Shown here: in pieces, positions 36,391 through 50,302 of the stretch
Position numbering within the stretch: position 1 is the first letter of the stretch
Layout of the letters: each line of letters begins with the position of its first letter
Source of the DNA: Proales similis
Lineage: Eukaryota; Rotifera; Eurotatoria; Ploima; Proalidae
DNA: 64,000 bases
Assembly (NCBI GenBank): GCA_019059635.1
Contig: JAGVRJ010000009.1
Coordinates: 372,001 to 436,000 of the forward strand
Direction: 5' to 3'
The notes under the pieces: generated by a model
Databases searched by the model: none
The model's input: only the letters and a program-made list of their open reading frames with translations
What the model was told of the DNA's origin: nothing
Translations under genes and position numbers: made by a program

Positions 36391-36966
36391 CCCATTGGCT
36401 GGCAGTTAGGCTGCTGAGCTAAATCTGTGAACGAACCATCTGCAACGGCTCTTAATTTTTCCCGTTCACAAGTTCACATTTGTAAAAACAACTCGTTAAT
36501 TAGCGAGCACCACGTGCGTTCTCAGAGTCGGAGCTTTTATGTTGAACGAGTGGAAAAGACTAACGAACGAGCATTTTCTCAAAGCCAGTCTCTGTCCCAG
36601 CCACACTTGTGTGATCTGTCGACAAATGTGTAAAAAAGCGGCGCCTCAATGGACGCTCTTCCTCTGCTCAGTGAGGTCAACCGAAGCGGGTTAGGGAGGG
36701 AATGAGCGCATACGGCAAGTTGTAGATGGGGCCAGTTAGTTTGTTTCGTTGCATTATGTGCTCTACTTGGACAAAATTATATAGAGCGAATATTTGATTT
36801 CAAATATTTGACCCGAACGAGACGTGTTTTTAACATTTGCCTCTAATAGACATGACGAAGCGTGGTCAATATGAACCACTTGGGCTTGTGTGCACATTTG
36901 CTCTTGGCGCACGTATTTTGCCGAATTTAATTGCCCAACCCAGTCGCGGCTAACAAAAAGAGCCAA

Positions 36967-37005
36967 GACGGCGACGACGACGACCACCACCACAACGCCG
37001 ACGAC
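36967..37005. repeat. Trinucleotide-rich tract (GAC, CCA)
   Basis: Imperfect GACGACGACGACCACCACCAC-type tract with further GAC units. Confidence 0.8.
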
Positions 37006-37176
37006 GGCTTCAAATGCAATCACAAGCAAGCCGATTGCTCTCGATTTGTTCGCTTAGCCAATTCATTTCCCTTATTCTGTCTCAATTTACTTTTGCGCGG
37101 CTTGAAAGCGCATCCTTTTGCAAAAAAAAAGAACGCCTCTAATTGCCAGGAGATGAGAAAGAGAGGAAACTGTTTT

Positions 37177-37194
37177 AGAGAGAGAGAGAGAGAG
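37177..37194. repeat. (AG)n microsatellite
   Basis: Perfect nine-unit AG run. Confidence 0.85.
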
Positions 37195-37457
37195 TTGAAC
37201 CGACTCGCTTGGAGCCTGACCGTTGGCACTCAGACCTATTGTCTCGTTTTCGATGGGTCAAAATGGGCGAATTTTTCTCTGAAGACTTGAGAACGTTGTT
37301 GTTTTAAGGATTAGAAGTGCACATTCGTTTTTATTAAGGCATGAAAATAATTAGAGGATGCATGGATGAAGCAGAATTCGCTCGGACGCGACCAGCCAAT
37401 GTGCTCAAAGCGGACAATCGCTTTTCGTTGGCTCGTTAGTTCGACTATCACCCTGAT

Positions 37458-37515
37458 CATGATCATCACCATCATCATCACTATCGCCGTAGTTGTGGTC
37501 GTCGTCGTCGTCGCC
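37458..37515. repeat. Trinucleotide-rich tract (ATC then GTC)
   Basis: An ATC-rich block is followed by GTC/GTT repeats. It generates spurious low-complexity ORFs on both strands. Confidence 0.8.
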
Positions 37516-39247
37516 ACAGCCTGCCTACCTACCACAGCCTATCTGCTCTACAGTTTGCATATTTTATTCAAAATCGGACCATTGTCAACTGTGCAAACAG
37601 GACAGGCGCGTCCATGAATAGGCGATGTTCAAGTATCGCTGTCCGTCCTACTTTCTTGATTTGCGATTGAGAGCGCTTCCACCTTTCTTTCTAGACTCTA
37701 GTTAGTTCGTTTTGTTTTTATGCTCGAATGGAGATCGATTATCGATTGATTGACTCGTCCTAGACGTCCATGGGCCAACATTTAGATCAGGCCATTTCAA
37801 AGCGAGTCGCATATTCGAGCCAGAAATTTATTCGGCCTTCGACCTTGTAAGCACGCATTCAATTCGGTGCACTAGAAGCATAGATGACCCGGGTCGATCT
37901 ACAGATTTGGGTTTATTAGAAGTCGAGTTGACCTTGCGATCGGGTAAACAAGAAAGGAAATGAGCCGAGTTCCATTCATGTTTACCTATTTACTTTCCGA
38001 TTGTCAAACAAGCGCATTTCTCCCTTTTTCTTTTTTTTTTTTGCTTCCTCTGGTTCTCTCTTTCGCTCAGCGTTACTTTTTCCTCTTTGTTGTATTTCGT
38101 TTAGATTATTATATTTAGATTAGGACTATTGAGCGCACACTGCTTGTGTGTGGCAATTAAAACGGCAACTTGCTAGCAAACATTCGAATGCCACCGAGAT
38201 CGAAATTGGCCATCGCAGCCATTTAACTGACGGTGCAAGTGTTGATTGAATGATTGGTCGAGCTTAAAACAAAAGCGAACAAGTGACAGAGAGAAGGCGG
38301 CCAACTGTGCGAAGCCCGTAAAACAACACGTGTGCTATTTAACAATGAACATCACTGTTCGAACTCGACTTGAATTGTCACAAGAGCGCGCAAATATGGT
38401 CGATATGCGAATTAAGTCGATGGTTGCGGTGGCCTGTTTGCCCAAAGCATTATGATAATTCGTATTTTTTAGCCGGCCATGCGAAATAGGTTCGTAGACT
38501 CACAGTTGGGTTCAAGTGGGTAGGACCTTTCTCTCTTTATTTTTGTCTCTCGCAAGCAGCATTTGCGGGATTTGCTCCTTCAAACGGCCTTTTCTCACCC
38601 TCGCTCGCTGAGCAATTCCATTGTGCAGCTATTTGCACCGCGTTGATTCTTAACGTTCGTTTGTTTGTGCCGTCTGAGCGACCAAGGTGAGCCAAGTGCC
38701 GGCGCAAGAGTGTGTGTGTGTGCGCACGCCCGGTTACTGTGGCCGCAGCGCAATAACCCAATTAACTGAGGATTCGTCTGGCTTATTATTAATGGCCATT
38801 ATGCTTTAATTAAATCATTTGGCTGAGCAGCGAGCGACTGGCCAGCCAGTGGTGACGTTATGCCCGCCGCTCGTCGAGCCACAGCTCCCTCTCTCTCTCT
38901 TTCTCTCGAATTTATACGTTCGTGTTGGCTTACACGCCGTAGGACAGCGGAGCGGGTGATCGGGTCGAGATCTTACTACGCCGGGCGGTCTACGATCGCG
39001 ACCCGTTTTGAGCAAAAGCGACGACCGTTGTTGTCACCTTATCTCTTATCTCGGGTTTTGTAGATTAGCGTTCATAATTGGCTCGTTATCTAATTTTAGA
39101 TTTTTCTTCTTCTTCTTTTTCGCTGCCTCGTTCTCTCTCTGGCTTGTTGAAATCGACGCGCGCTCGGACAACGATCATTTGATGGGCATTCAGAATCCTC
39201 GGATCGGAACCGTATCGACTAGAGCTAGAATGCCAACGTGTATCTAA

Positions 39248-42200
39248 ATGAGAAAGAAGAAACAGTTTTCATCGGCCATCACGCCAATGCTTTTCACATT
39301 GCTTTTGGGCCTTTTCTTTCTCTTTGGTCACAACAAATGCGACACACTTCTGGGCGGTCTGATCGAACACGATCTTCGCCTCGACCCGTCTCACAATCCG
39401 TATATCGCTTATGCCGATCTGATTGTCGCGCGCAACGCCAGACTTTCAATTCTGCCCGGATGTGAGCTGCGATTCGCCAAAGCAACCCAGTTGATCGTCT
39501 ATGGAACTTTGCTCGCGCGTGGCAATCACACGCATCACATCAAGTTCACTAACCTGAACTCGACCGCCGAGTCGCAGAGCACCGGGTCTAGGTCTTCTTT
39601 TTCCGACGACATCTTTCTCGCCAACAAACGCCTGCGACTGGTCGAAGGCGAGACCATCCTAGACGGCAAGCTGCAGATATTTCACAATTCCAAATGGCAC
39701 TACGTTTGCAGCACCGATTACAAGTAAGCAATTGTAGACACTTGCCTGCAACTCGGCCCACTCTAAACACTTGCGCCACTTGAAGCTGGTCTGATGTGGA
39801 CGCGAATGTTACCTGTCAAACGATGGGCTTTTCGAACGGCACATTCTACAATTACTGGCCGGCGACCAATTTCACTCAAAATATGAAGCTGTTTAGACCG
39901 GAGTGCACAGGACTTGAGAGCAGCTTGTTTGAATGTCCTGGCACGCGCAACCCTGAGCTCGGACTTACCATCTGCGATCGACAGAGCTTGGTAGGCCTAC
40001 ACTGTGAGGGATTCGGCGACCATGTGTCGAGCCGCTTCGACAACTGGGGCGGTATCGTCTTCAAAAAAGGCGCTCCGTTCATGGAAACAAAGCCATTGTC
40101 CAGCGTGTTCTACAACCACTCGCGTTCCGTTTTAGAATACGTTGACGTCACTCACGCGGGCTTAGTTCGCAATACGAACCCGCTCAAGCCTCAGTACACA
40201 TTCGAGCCGAACTCGGCGATTACTGTGTTCCAGTACGCGCCGCATTTTAACTTTCTGGTTGTAGAGAACTCACTCAGCACCGGACTGAACTATTCAAATA
40301 TTGAAGCGCCGGCCGTGCTGACCAACAGCATATTTCGCTTTAATCGTGGACACGGAATTCTGGCCAAGACCCGATTCGGCAATGTGAGCATCATAAACAC
40401 GGTCTCGCACGACAACCTGGGCGACGGCCTCAAATACCAGTTCAATAACACAGCGTGGACTCTCCAGGAGCAGGAAGAGTACGTGGTCACTCGATACCTC
40501 AAGTTCTGCGACTCGCAAAATCCGCTCAGCTATCCGGCCTATTACCGCTTTCGCAATCCCAACTACGTGCACGAGTGCTCTAAAGTGTTCAGCGCCGAGC
40601 CTGGACTCCGCATAACGCTTCACTTTCAAAAAGTGAACATTCGCAGTCGCTATTCAACTTACTGGATTGAAGTTTACGACGGCCAAACAGACAACAATCC
40701 GCTGATTGCCAACTACACCTTCGAAAATCAAAAGACTCCCGAGGCCATATTCTCTCGTTCAAATTTCATGTTCGTCAAGCTGAGATTTCAATGCAATTTT
40801 CCGAACGAACGCAAGTTACAAGCGGCCCAGCTGGACGAGCTCGAGCAGAGAGAGGAATGGAGCCGAATGCAGGACAGACAGAAGGAGTATGAAAAGCATT
40901 CGTACAAGTACTACCCGCCTGTCGAGCATGGCCTTGGCGCTGACCGGCCGTGGCAAGAGCATCCGATCAAGTTCCTGCGGCCCTTCTCACTCGAGCAGAT
41001 GAGTTTCAGAGACCAGCAGAAGCAGCTCGAGCTGTTCTCGCGCTACAACGAGCGAAAGAAGCTCATGTTCGATGAGAAGCTAAAGCAGAAAGAACACGAG
41101 CTGCAGCAGGCTCGTATATTCTGTCCCTATTCGGGCTACGACGATATTACGATGTATGCGATGGCCGGCCAACTGAAGCATCCCGACCTGAGCGTGAAAA
41201 ACTCATTCTTTGTGAACAACTCGCACAGCGGCATAAACGCCACCGCTCTGCATTCATTGATTCAACTAAACGAGACTGTGATTAAACACAATCACATGAA
41301 CGGCCTGCATGTCCAGGCCGGTGCTGGCGACATTAGTCTCTACCATTGCCGAGTTGAGGAGAACCTCATGAACGGAGTGAACATCACCTACGCTGGCGGC
41401 CTAAAAGAATTCAATTACACCACGGTCAGCCGAAACGGCTTGTTCGGCATTTACACCAATTACCAGGTCGAACAAGAGTTTGACAACATATTCCAGAACA
41501 CGACCATAAACGGGTCCACAATCGAAGGCAACCTGCTGAGCGGAGTATGGCTAGGCTCCTATTGCAATCAATCGAATGTGACCATAAACGCGAGCAGAAT
41601 CAGAGAGAACCATTTGGACGGCGTGGTGATCGAGTCGTGCCGATCGGCCGAAGGCCAAGATTGGTATTGGCTTGAGCCTCTCGAACGATCCCAAGTGAAT
41701 TTCAAGCGCTATCTAAATCTGACTGTCTGGTTCACTCATTTGAATGTTTCATGGAATCTGTTCGAAGCTAACGGCCTGAACGCGCTGAGGCTGCCGGCTG
41801 TTCAGAACATGGTCGGCATATTGACAAACAATTCGATTGTGGCTCATTTGAGAGGAGGAGTGCTGATCAGCGCCAACTCGAGCGCCGACACAGACTCGCT
41901 CATACGAAACGTGAGCCTCAAGATACAGTACAACAAGTTTTTCAACAACTCGGGACGCTACGCTCTGAGCGTGGAGGTGAACGAGCTGGCCGACGTTCGG
42001 TCGCAAGAGGTCAACATCACCTTCAACAGATTCGAGCAGAATCGAATGTACGAGCCGTTCAGCTCGAGACTCAATCCGAGAAGCAGCGTGAGCGCGGTGG
42101 TTCTAGTCTCGTCCAGAAATGTGAAATTAAATCAAAACTGGTTCGACAATCCGATGAGCAAAATACAAATTGGAACACAGCTCAGCAACATGAGCAGCCA

Positions 42201-45200
42201 GATAAACGCCTCCTACAACTGGTTCAGTTCAATCGAGCCCGTCTACGATCTGCATTATTTCGCGTCGAGTAGAGACAAGTGCAACAGCCAATGGGTGAAA
42301 ATTCGCGAGCTCATATTTGACAACTCGAACAGGTCCAATTTGGCGCAAATCGTCTTCTGGCCGTTTGCGTGCAATGACCGCTTGTGGTACCATCAGTCCA
42401 GTATAGACCTGCCTCCGCCGGCCATGTTCGACATGTCCGCCGTGAGCAGCTTCGGCGGAGTGTTCGATTTGGGAGTGGCCACTCTGCCCGCCAGTCGCTA
42501 CACTGTGGTCAACGACATATTGGTCAAGCCGGGCGCCAAGCTCATCATCAAGGCTGGCACAGAGCTCAACTTTTTGAACGGCGTCGGAATGCTTGTTCTT
42601 GGCCAGATCGAGCTCGACGGAATGTTCAAGTCACCGATTAGATTTCAACTCGCCGACTCCCCGGCCAACTCTCAGCCTTCAACCAGTTCGATTGCAAGAA
42701 GCGCTGGCCTAGAAGCTGTCTCCAACCATTCGAACGTCACTAATTCGACTTTGGAAGATGCGTTCTGGAACGTCAACTATTCAACTTCTATTCCGACTCG
42801 AATGCCCGTGGAGCACAGTCGAATATCTCTTGTGGATGGTCGAAATGCATTCGAGGGACGAGTAATGGTCACAATCGACGGAGTTGGAGGCACAGTCTGC
42901 AATCGAGGCTGGAGCGTGACCAATTCTAGAATCGTTTGCCAACAGCTCGGGTTGGTGCTTGACCAGCGCATGCATCTGTACCATCGAATCTTTGAACAAG
43001 ATCCACGAGAGGCCGAGCCAGTTCTGATGAGCGAGGTCCAATGCGATGACCTCCACGAGTCCATATTTGCTTGCCGATACACGCCACGTAGCGAGCATAC
43101 TTGCACGCATCGCGATGATGTTTGGATCAGATGCGTTCGACCAGGCTGGGCAGGTGTTCGCATCGGTCTGAGCGCCGAGCCGAGTAAACTCAGATACACC
43201 AGCTTCGACGCAGCCGGCCAGTTTGACTACGCCAGATCAGAATTGGCGTCGGCACTCAAGCTCGATCTAATGCATCATGACATAAGCAATTTGACCTTTA
43301 CCTCGAATCGTCACACTTCCATGGAAGTGCTGTTCAGCCAGCCGTTCAAGAGCAAGCCCATGAACAACATCGAATTCATTTCAAACGACGGCGTCGGTCT
43401 TCTCACTCGCACCTCTTTCATACAGGCTCATCAGCTGCTCGGCATGAACCACGATCTCTACCCAGTAGTCGAATATGATCCATTTTTGAGCAAATCTGAG
43501 CTACGCGATGTTCGCCTCATCTCGTCCGAGCCAAGACGTGGCTGGGACGTGCGGCGTGAGCTCACCAGACTTGAACACAATGAATGGCACATCGGCCGCG
43601 AGGAGAAAGTTCTTCTCTACACCGACACGGAGTACAACTTTGGACCAGTCGAGCTGAACATAAAAATAGGCACAGACAACAATAGGGTGCTGGTCGTCGA
43701 TTTGATCGACTACAACACAAACTTTGACCAAGAGCGAGTCGTGTTCTGCGAGCGCCTGTGCCAGGAAGCGTTCGCCGACGAGGAGACTCGCGAGTGGGAT
43801 CTCTCACTCGCCTCGAGCAGCTTGTTTTTCCCAATAAACACAAGCTACAGCGTTCTTCACATAAACTACAACGTGACCAATCTCAAGTCAGGTCGACTCG
43901 CATTTCTGGTCTACTCGGCACAAGCGCCCGAGCCTGTCTTTGACTACATGAGTAAGAGACTTGCGCAAATAATTTCTTCTTTTTCTCTCTTTTAACTGTT
44001 TGCTCGTTCAGACCCATCCTACGTTTATATTCGCAATATAATGCCCGACAATCAGTTTGTGATTCACAACTCGACGTTTATCGCCAATCGTCACTCGATT
44101 ATCTTCAAGAACTATGAAGACACGTGGGATCTGCACGGCAACTTGAGGCGAAGGTAAGTGGTCGTAGTTGACCTTTATTGCCGTCTTGCTTTCTCCTCGT
44201 CTGTCTCCATGTGCTCATGTTCAATGTTGTCTTAGATACAATTACACAAACGTGTTCGTGTCAAATTGTTCGTTTGATTCTAACGATCAAGTGTTGTGGA
44301 TAAACACTGTGCCAGTTATACCGGGCATTGATCAAAGGCATTTAAACATTTTTTCTTTTGCTCTTTTTTTTCTGTTTTAGATTTTGTTGTTTTCGCTTTA
44401 GAATTAGCAAATTTGCTTGATTTTAATCGAAGCGATCATAAGTAAACTTTTTTCATTTCTAAAGGGCCAAGAATTTGACTGTGCACGTGAAGCAGAGCGT
44501 GTTCAGCTCCAACAGCGATGACGTGCTGGTGAGCGAGTTCGGCTACGAGACCTACGATCTAGTGCCGGAGGTTCGACGCGGCCCAATCGGGCGAGTGAAC
44601 CTAACATTTGAAAATTGTCTGTTTGAGAGAAATTTCGGCGGCATTCGATCGCTCTATCGATACTACGAGTATTCAAACACTCTTTGGCACATTGAACTGA
44701 GACACAATCGATTTGTAAACAACCAGCAGATGAGCGTCAACATCCGCTTGCCACGAGTGTATCAGTTCGCGCATAAACACCACTGGGAGAACACGTCGCA
44801 TACAATTCGAATTGACAACAACGAGTTCAGCGGCAATCGCCTGTTTGGCATTCATGTTGGCGGCTTCTATGCCCAACTCAATTTGACCAAGAACGTGTTC
44901 ATCAACAACGAGTGCCAGATCGGTCTGATAAGAATCAGCGGCACCGAAAAGCATTACTTCGTCTACAGCAATCACATCGAAGGCAACCAGGGCAGCTACG
45001 TGTTCGACTCGGACGCCCAATCACATGCCGACATCGACCTGGACACGGGAAGTCTGTTTGTAGACAACGTTGTCCAGCACAACAAACGCTCGATGTTCCG
45101 TCTCTCTGAGCAGAGAGAACTGGCCACGATTCTGCTTCACAACTCGCCGAGCTCGTATGCGGTTGCTCTTCGTGGCCTTCAAAACTGCTCGTTTCACCGC

Positions 45201-48200
45201 AATTTGTTCGAGAACTCCGAACTGGACTACGAGTTCGTAGGCGCCATGAAAGCCAGCACTCTCAACTCAACAATCGACGCCACACTCAACTGGTGGGGCA
45301 CTCCAGAGCCCGGCCTGATCAGCGAGCGCATATTTGACATGCACGAGTGGAACGACCATTCGCTCGTCAACTTCGTTCCCTACTTTTCCAATCGGCTCGA
45401 CTTTGCCTCCTCTCGACTCCATCCAGCCTATTCGGTCAGCTTTGACATAAATACGAACGTTATCGGAGGTCTCATTGATCGAGACATGACCCTGAGTCGC
45501 TCCTCAATGCCTTACCAGGTTCGGGCTGATCTTACTGTCCTGCCCGGGTGCACTCTATTCATCAACGCTGGAGTCGAGCTCGAGTTCTATCCAAATGTGG
45601 GAATTTTAGTTCTGGGCGATCTAAAGGCGTCGGGCACTGCTCAAGCGCCCATCCAGATGAGGCCTGTGCGCAAAAATGCCAACCGGGCTCCGTTCTACTC
45701 AGCAATCCCTCAAACGCTCAACGTCAAAGAGCGCTTCAGAGACGAGCAGTTTCACAATAGCTACGTAAACTCGCCCGCAACTCTTCGCTTTTTCGCCGGC
45801 CTCGCTCCCACCGAAGGCTTCTTGCAAATCTACAATCAAACGCTGCGCGCTTGGACCATGGTTTGCGACCAACAGTTCACGCTGGCAAGCGCTTCGGTTG
45901 TTTGCAAACAAATGGGCTTGGAGCATCGGAACGCTCTGGTTCGCTCGTTGTTTTATTACTTTGCGCCCAATCTACGCCAGCCCATTTGGAATCAGACGTT
46001 CATATGCGAAGGAAGTGAGCAGAGTCTGGCCGCTTGCGACAAATTTGCCAACATCGAGCTGAAAGCGTGCGACGCTCGAGAAGAGTTTGTCTACGTTTCG
46101 TGCAACCGCTACGAGCTGGACGACGACGGCTTCGAGCATTCGTGGGGAGGTGTGCGCTTTGCCCGGCCCTATTTCGAGCCGTATTCATCCGGCGAGCAGC
46201 TCTTCAGTCCGCATTTGCCCAACTTCATCCGTCCGCAATACACTCAGTACGAAAAAGACAACTCGTACATGTACTTTGTGAAAATGATCGGCGCCGGCCG
46301 CCTGCACGGACGAGCGAGTCCGTCGCTGCAGCTGATCGGTCGAGCGCCGGCCATCAGCTATTCAGAAATACTCAAGAGCACTTACCACGGCATCGAGTTC
46401 ATGCAGACGAACACTCCGACGGTTCTGAATCACCTTCGAGTTGAGTCTAGTTTGGGCTACGCCATCAATGGCCTTGAGCTGAACGTTCAAACGACCGATC
46501 AGAAATCCACGTTTCGACTGGTGAAGAAGAACACGCTGTCGAACGACGCTCTCTACTCAGTGGTGGACATCTGCGACCCGCACAAGTACTACAACGTCGA
46601 TCAACGCATTCTCGTCTACTACAAGTACACAAGTCAAGCGAGAGATTGCGTGAAAATATTTCGCACTCGTCTGAGCTCTGGCAATCTGGGATCGACCGGC
46701 CACATTGGCATTCGCTTTCTTCAGTTCATGCTTGTGAACAACAGCGCCCAGAGTGACAGCATCGACATATTCAACGCCACCAAGCTGAAGGAAAAGAGTC
46801 TGATCGCCGGCCTGAACAACGCCAGCACTCCAGACCAGCTCAGTCGCTTCTATTTGAGTGAAACAGGCGCCTTGAGCCTGCTGATCAGGGCGAGCTTCGG
46901 GCATCATTACAACGGCTTCATAGCCGAAGTGCTCGTCTATCCGACGGCCCAGTACCTGCTGCCGGACGTGTTTGTGGAAATATCCGATTCGGAGCTGGTG
47001 TCCAATCAGCTCGGCGCTCTTCAGTATGTGTCGGCCGGCGAGCGAAATCCCAACTTGAATGTGAATCGAAATCGAATGCTAAACAACGGCTACGAGTACT
47101 ACAACTCGACAAGCGAGCCGTGTGTTGACCTGATCGTGCAGAACACGCCTCAGTTCTACTTCGGCAACAACCATCTGGCCGACAACTTCGGTGGCACCAC
47201 AATCGACCTTCACAGCGGTTCGGGCGTTCTAATCACCAAATCGACAATATTCAACAACTTGTTTGTGAATAATCGCAACGACACTGTTTTGTGCGCTAGT
47301 GGCAGCTCCAACTTGCCCTACAACGAGATATCAATCGACAAAAACGTGTTCCTCGAGAACAAGACGCCGCGCACGGCCGTGGTTCAAGTCGGCGGCCTCT
47401 TGTCGAAATTCACGCGAAACCAGCTCATGTTCAATGAAGCGGCTCGCATCATGATCACGAACGGCTTCGAGAACGTGTCCACTTCTCGGCCGCAAGACAT
47501 CTCGTTCAACTTGTTCAGAGACAATTTCGCCTACGGAATCATCAACGACCTGGAGCATCCGAACCGGTTCAGAGCAACGATGGTGGCCGGCTCGCTCAAG
47601 CAAGTCTACTTCGGCAACTATTTGTTCAACAAGCTGAACGACTTTGAGCTTGTGGCGCTTGTGGATCCACTTAGCGCGGCGTTCTTGGAAAGCTGGCAGC
47701 AGCAGGTGAACAAGGCGCCCTATTTCTGGCACGAGATTTACGGCTACGAGCTGAACCAGTTTGAACGCGATATGCTGAACGCAGACGTGCCCGACTGGAA
47801 TCGAATGTACCGAAACGACGAGAAGACTCTGGCCGACTTTGACCCGGCCCTGCCATATCCAATCGATCTTGGTCGAAACGAAGAGGCGAACGGCGACAGT
47901 CGAGACAAATGGCGGGTCGGACTTGTGGCTCATTCGGAGAGCATAAACGCCAGCTTCAACTATTGGGGCACTCGAATCGATTCAGAGGTCAGAGCCAGAA
48001 TTCGCGACAAATATGACAACGCGACCCTGTTCGAGGTGGACTATTCGCCGCCGATAAGCGATGAGTTCAAACTGCGCGACGGAAAGTGCGAACTCGGCTG
48101 GACGCAAATAGACGACACTTGCTACACGTACATTGGCGCTTACGTTACTTATCAAGAAGCGGAGCAGGTCTGTCGAGGACTTGAGGCGAGACTGGCTCGC

Positions 48201-50117
48201 GAAACGGTTGTTCCGATCAAGTTGCCCCGCTTCCGCAAGCTCGCTCGAAGCAGCCAATTCGAATACGAGGCGCAGACCTACCGACGCATGTGGTTGTTCA
48301 CCGAAATTCACATAAACGACGAATGCTCGGTGATCGAGGACCACGGCGTGGCAGCCACAATCTGCTCTGATCATCTTCCGTTCATTTGCGAAAAGGATCC
48401 GGTGTTTCTGGGCGCCGTGTTCCGATTCAAGGACGAGATCGCCTTCGGCGTGGCCGCGATCGCAGCCACAATTGTGTTCAGTCTGCTTCTGGCCTGTCTC
48501 TGGATAGTAAAGTCGAAAAAGCGCAAGAAAGAACACATCGGACGGCAAGAGACGCTGAGAGCCAGCGCGCGCAACCAACGCCATCTGGTCATGAGCAACG
48601 CCTCTATTTCCAACTTGAGCCAAACGAACAAGTCGTCGAACGCGTTCTACGCCGGCTTCAGCAGCGTAGACAACTTGTCCACCGGTCGAAGTCTGAACGG
48701 ACGCAGCATTTATGGCGACGGTATCTACAACAGCCAAAGGAATAAATATTTCGCGAGCAGGCGATTAAAGAACGCGACCACCGACAGCCAGCAAATGGAC
48801 GATTCGGTTGAAAATGACCAGCAGCTGGCCAACAAGCAAACCTCCCAGGTCTTCTTCGGCCTGGACAGCAATGAGCCGGCGAACTATTACGGCACGCGGA
48901 GCAACAGTTTCAGCAGCAGCGAGGAGGCCGAAACGAGTCAAAAGCAGTTGGTGAAAAAGTCGTCAAGTGGCGCCAATCATTCGATTCAGTACCACGAGTA
49001 CGATGCGTCTCGTGACAACCGCGACGAAGCCGACGAGACCAACACAGAGGAGACAGACGACGCGTCGAGCTTCGGCCGCAACGAACGGCGCCAGTCAAAG
49101 CTCGGCAAGCAGCATTCGCCTGGTCAGTCAAGCAGTCGAACCACCGACACGATTGCCGATCTTTCTAGCGAGCCGCTGGCGCACAAGAAATTCATTCAAA
49201 CAACTCTGGTGAAGACGAACACGTTCGCCGATGGCTCTTATACAAACTATCTCTCAAACGCAGCTTCTTACGATCAGCTCGTTGAGTCGGACGCGAATTC
49301 AGCCTCTCAAGTGGACTGTCGCGGCCTGCTCGCCAACAAGTTGAAAACTTCAACAGGCGACGTCGGACGGCGCAGACAGGCAGTCTCGAACCATTACGTG
49401 CCACCTGGCCAGCTTCAGTCCAGCTCGAGCATTAGAAGTTCAAACGTCGAACATGAAGCCAACAACCTGAGCACGTTTGTGTGCGGTTCGGTGGTGAGCA
49501 AAGCCAACAGCAATTTGACAAGTGTGTCTCCTCTGGGCGAGAGCTCCTACAACGAGGCGGTCAGCTCGGGCAAAGAGAGCACGTCCGACTACGAGCGACT
49601 TTCAGGCGATACTCTGATCAGACGCTATAATCCGCCAGTGGCCAAGCGACAGAGCTTGAGACCGAATCAGCTGGTTGAAATGAGCAATCGTTTCTACGCC
49701 AATCGCGCTCCTCCTCCCGTGCCGCCACCACCACCGCCGCCTCCAGCGCACTTTAGACGCCTGAATCCGTATGTACCGTCGGCGGACATCACCAGTGACT
49801 CAATTAGCCGATCGGAACTAGACGAGTCTTCGTCCATGGCCAGCTGTCAACTGATCACTTCGGCAAAGCTTCTCGAACGTCGAGAGCCGATTCGCGAAGC
49901 AAAGCTGATCATCGAAGAAGAGCCACTGCAGGCCTCGGAGCTGCGTCAGCATCTAAGACAAAATCAGAACCGATATCTGCCCACCCTTCGGCCGAGTAGC
50001 ACGGCGGGCACTCAAACAAGCCCCGAGCTCGAGTGCAACAATCAAAATCGACCGGACAATGCCTCACAGAACTTTTCGGACGCCTCCAAGCCGCCTCCGA
50101 TGGAGACTGCAATATAG
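39248..50117 (+). CDS. bark: Bark/Anakonda tricellular-junction transmembrane protein
   Basis: Five exons (39248-39723, 39786-43951, 44012-44153, 44236-44337, 44465-50117) join to 3512 aa. Hydrophobic signal near residues 13-27, then a threefold repeated ectodomain of right-handed beta-helix plus SRCR domain: SRCR about 129-232, 1171-1277 and 2068-2177. The later repeats share a GCTLFINAG..LVLGDL-type lead-in. A CUB-like segment follows the first helix. A C-type lectin-like domain spans 2837-2941, a transmembrane helix about 2955-2978 with a KSKKRKK stop-transfer, and a cytoplasmic tail of about 534 aa with a proline run near 3380. The last residues, ETAI, fit a class I PDZ ligand. Drosophila Bark organises tricellular septate junctions. 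Oddities are a highly charged insertion (about 500-604) and a GC-AG fourth intron. The divergent secreted-protein gene shares its upstream DNA. Confidence 0.94.
40800..41120 (+). other. Charged, probably helical insertion in the Bark ectodomain
   Basis: About 105 codons (residues about 500-604) very rich in Glu, Gln, Lys and Arg (for example QLDELEQREEWSRMQDRQKE and EKLKQKEHELQQ) interrupt the beta-helix/CUB region of repeat 1. No intron borders it and the frame is continuous. It looks like a coiled coil or long helix, unlike the beta-rich surroundings. Confidence 0.7.
44338..44464 (+). other. GC-AG intron in bark
   Basis: After exon 4 (ending CAA AG) no GT lies at a position that keeps frame. 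A GC donor (AG|GCATTT) with acceptor TAAAG|G restores phase 2 and yields GIDQRAKNLTVHVKQ. It is 127 bp, T-rich, and longer than most introns here. Confidence 0.6.
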
Positions 50118-50296
50118 CCGCTTTCTGTTCATTCATTTGAAAACATCTGTTCAAGTATTAAACAAATTCAATGTTGTCTCTTGTTCTCCAAAGCTCATTC
50201 ATTCATTTCTATTTTCCTCTTTTATTTTTTATCAATTTGATTTACTACCGTTTGTATATTTTTTAATTTAAGCGCAAAAATTGTTTGGTTTCAGAA

Positions 50297-50302
50297 AATA
50301 AA
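50297..50302 (+). promoter_or_regulatory. Poly(A) signal of bark
   Basis: AATAAA 180 nt after the bark stop codon, the first canonical copy on the plus strand. Confidence 0.65.

Larger units (their letters stand above)
36338..39247. other. 2.9 kb upstream region shared with bark
   Basis: It lies between the divergent secreted-protein and bark genes. It is rich in low-complexity DNA: GAC/CCA repeats (about 36967-37005), GA run (37177-37194), ATC repeats then GTC repeats (about 37458-37515), T/CT runs (about 38015-38050) and TTC runs at 39107-39120. No supported gene. Confidence 0.5.

Noticed and set aside
42777-43199. Antisense ORFs within bark (42777-43199, 47331-47933, 47982-48737)
   Set aside because: They mirror the codon bias of the bark coding strand and have no recognisable domains or splice context.
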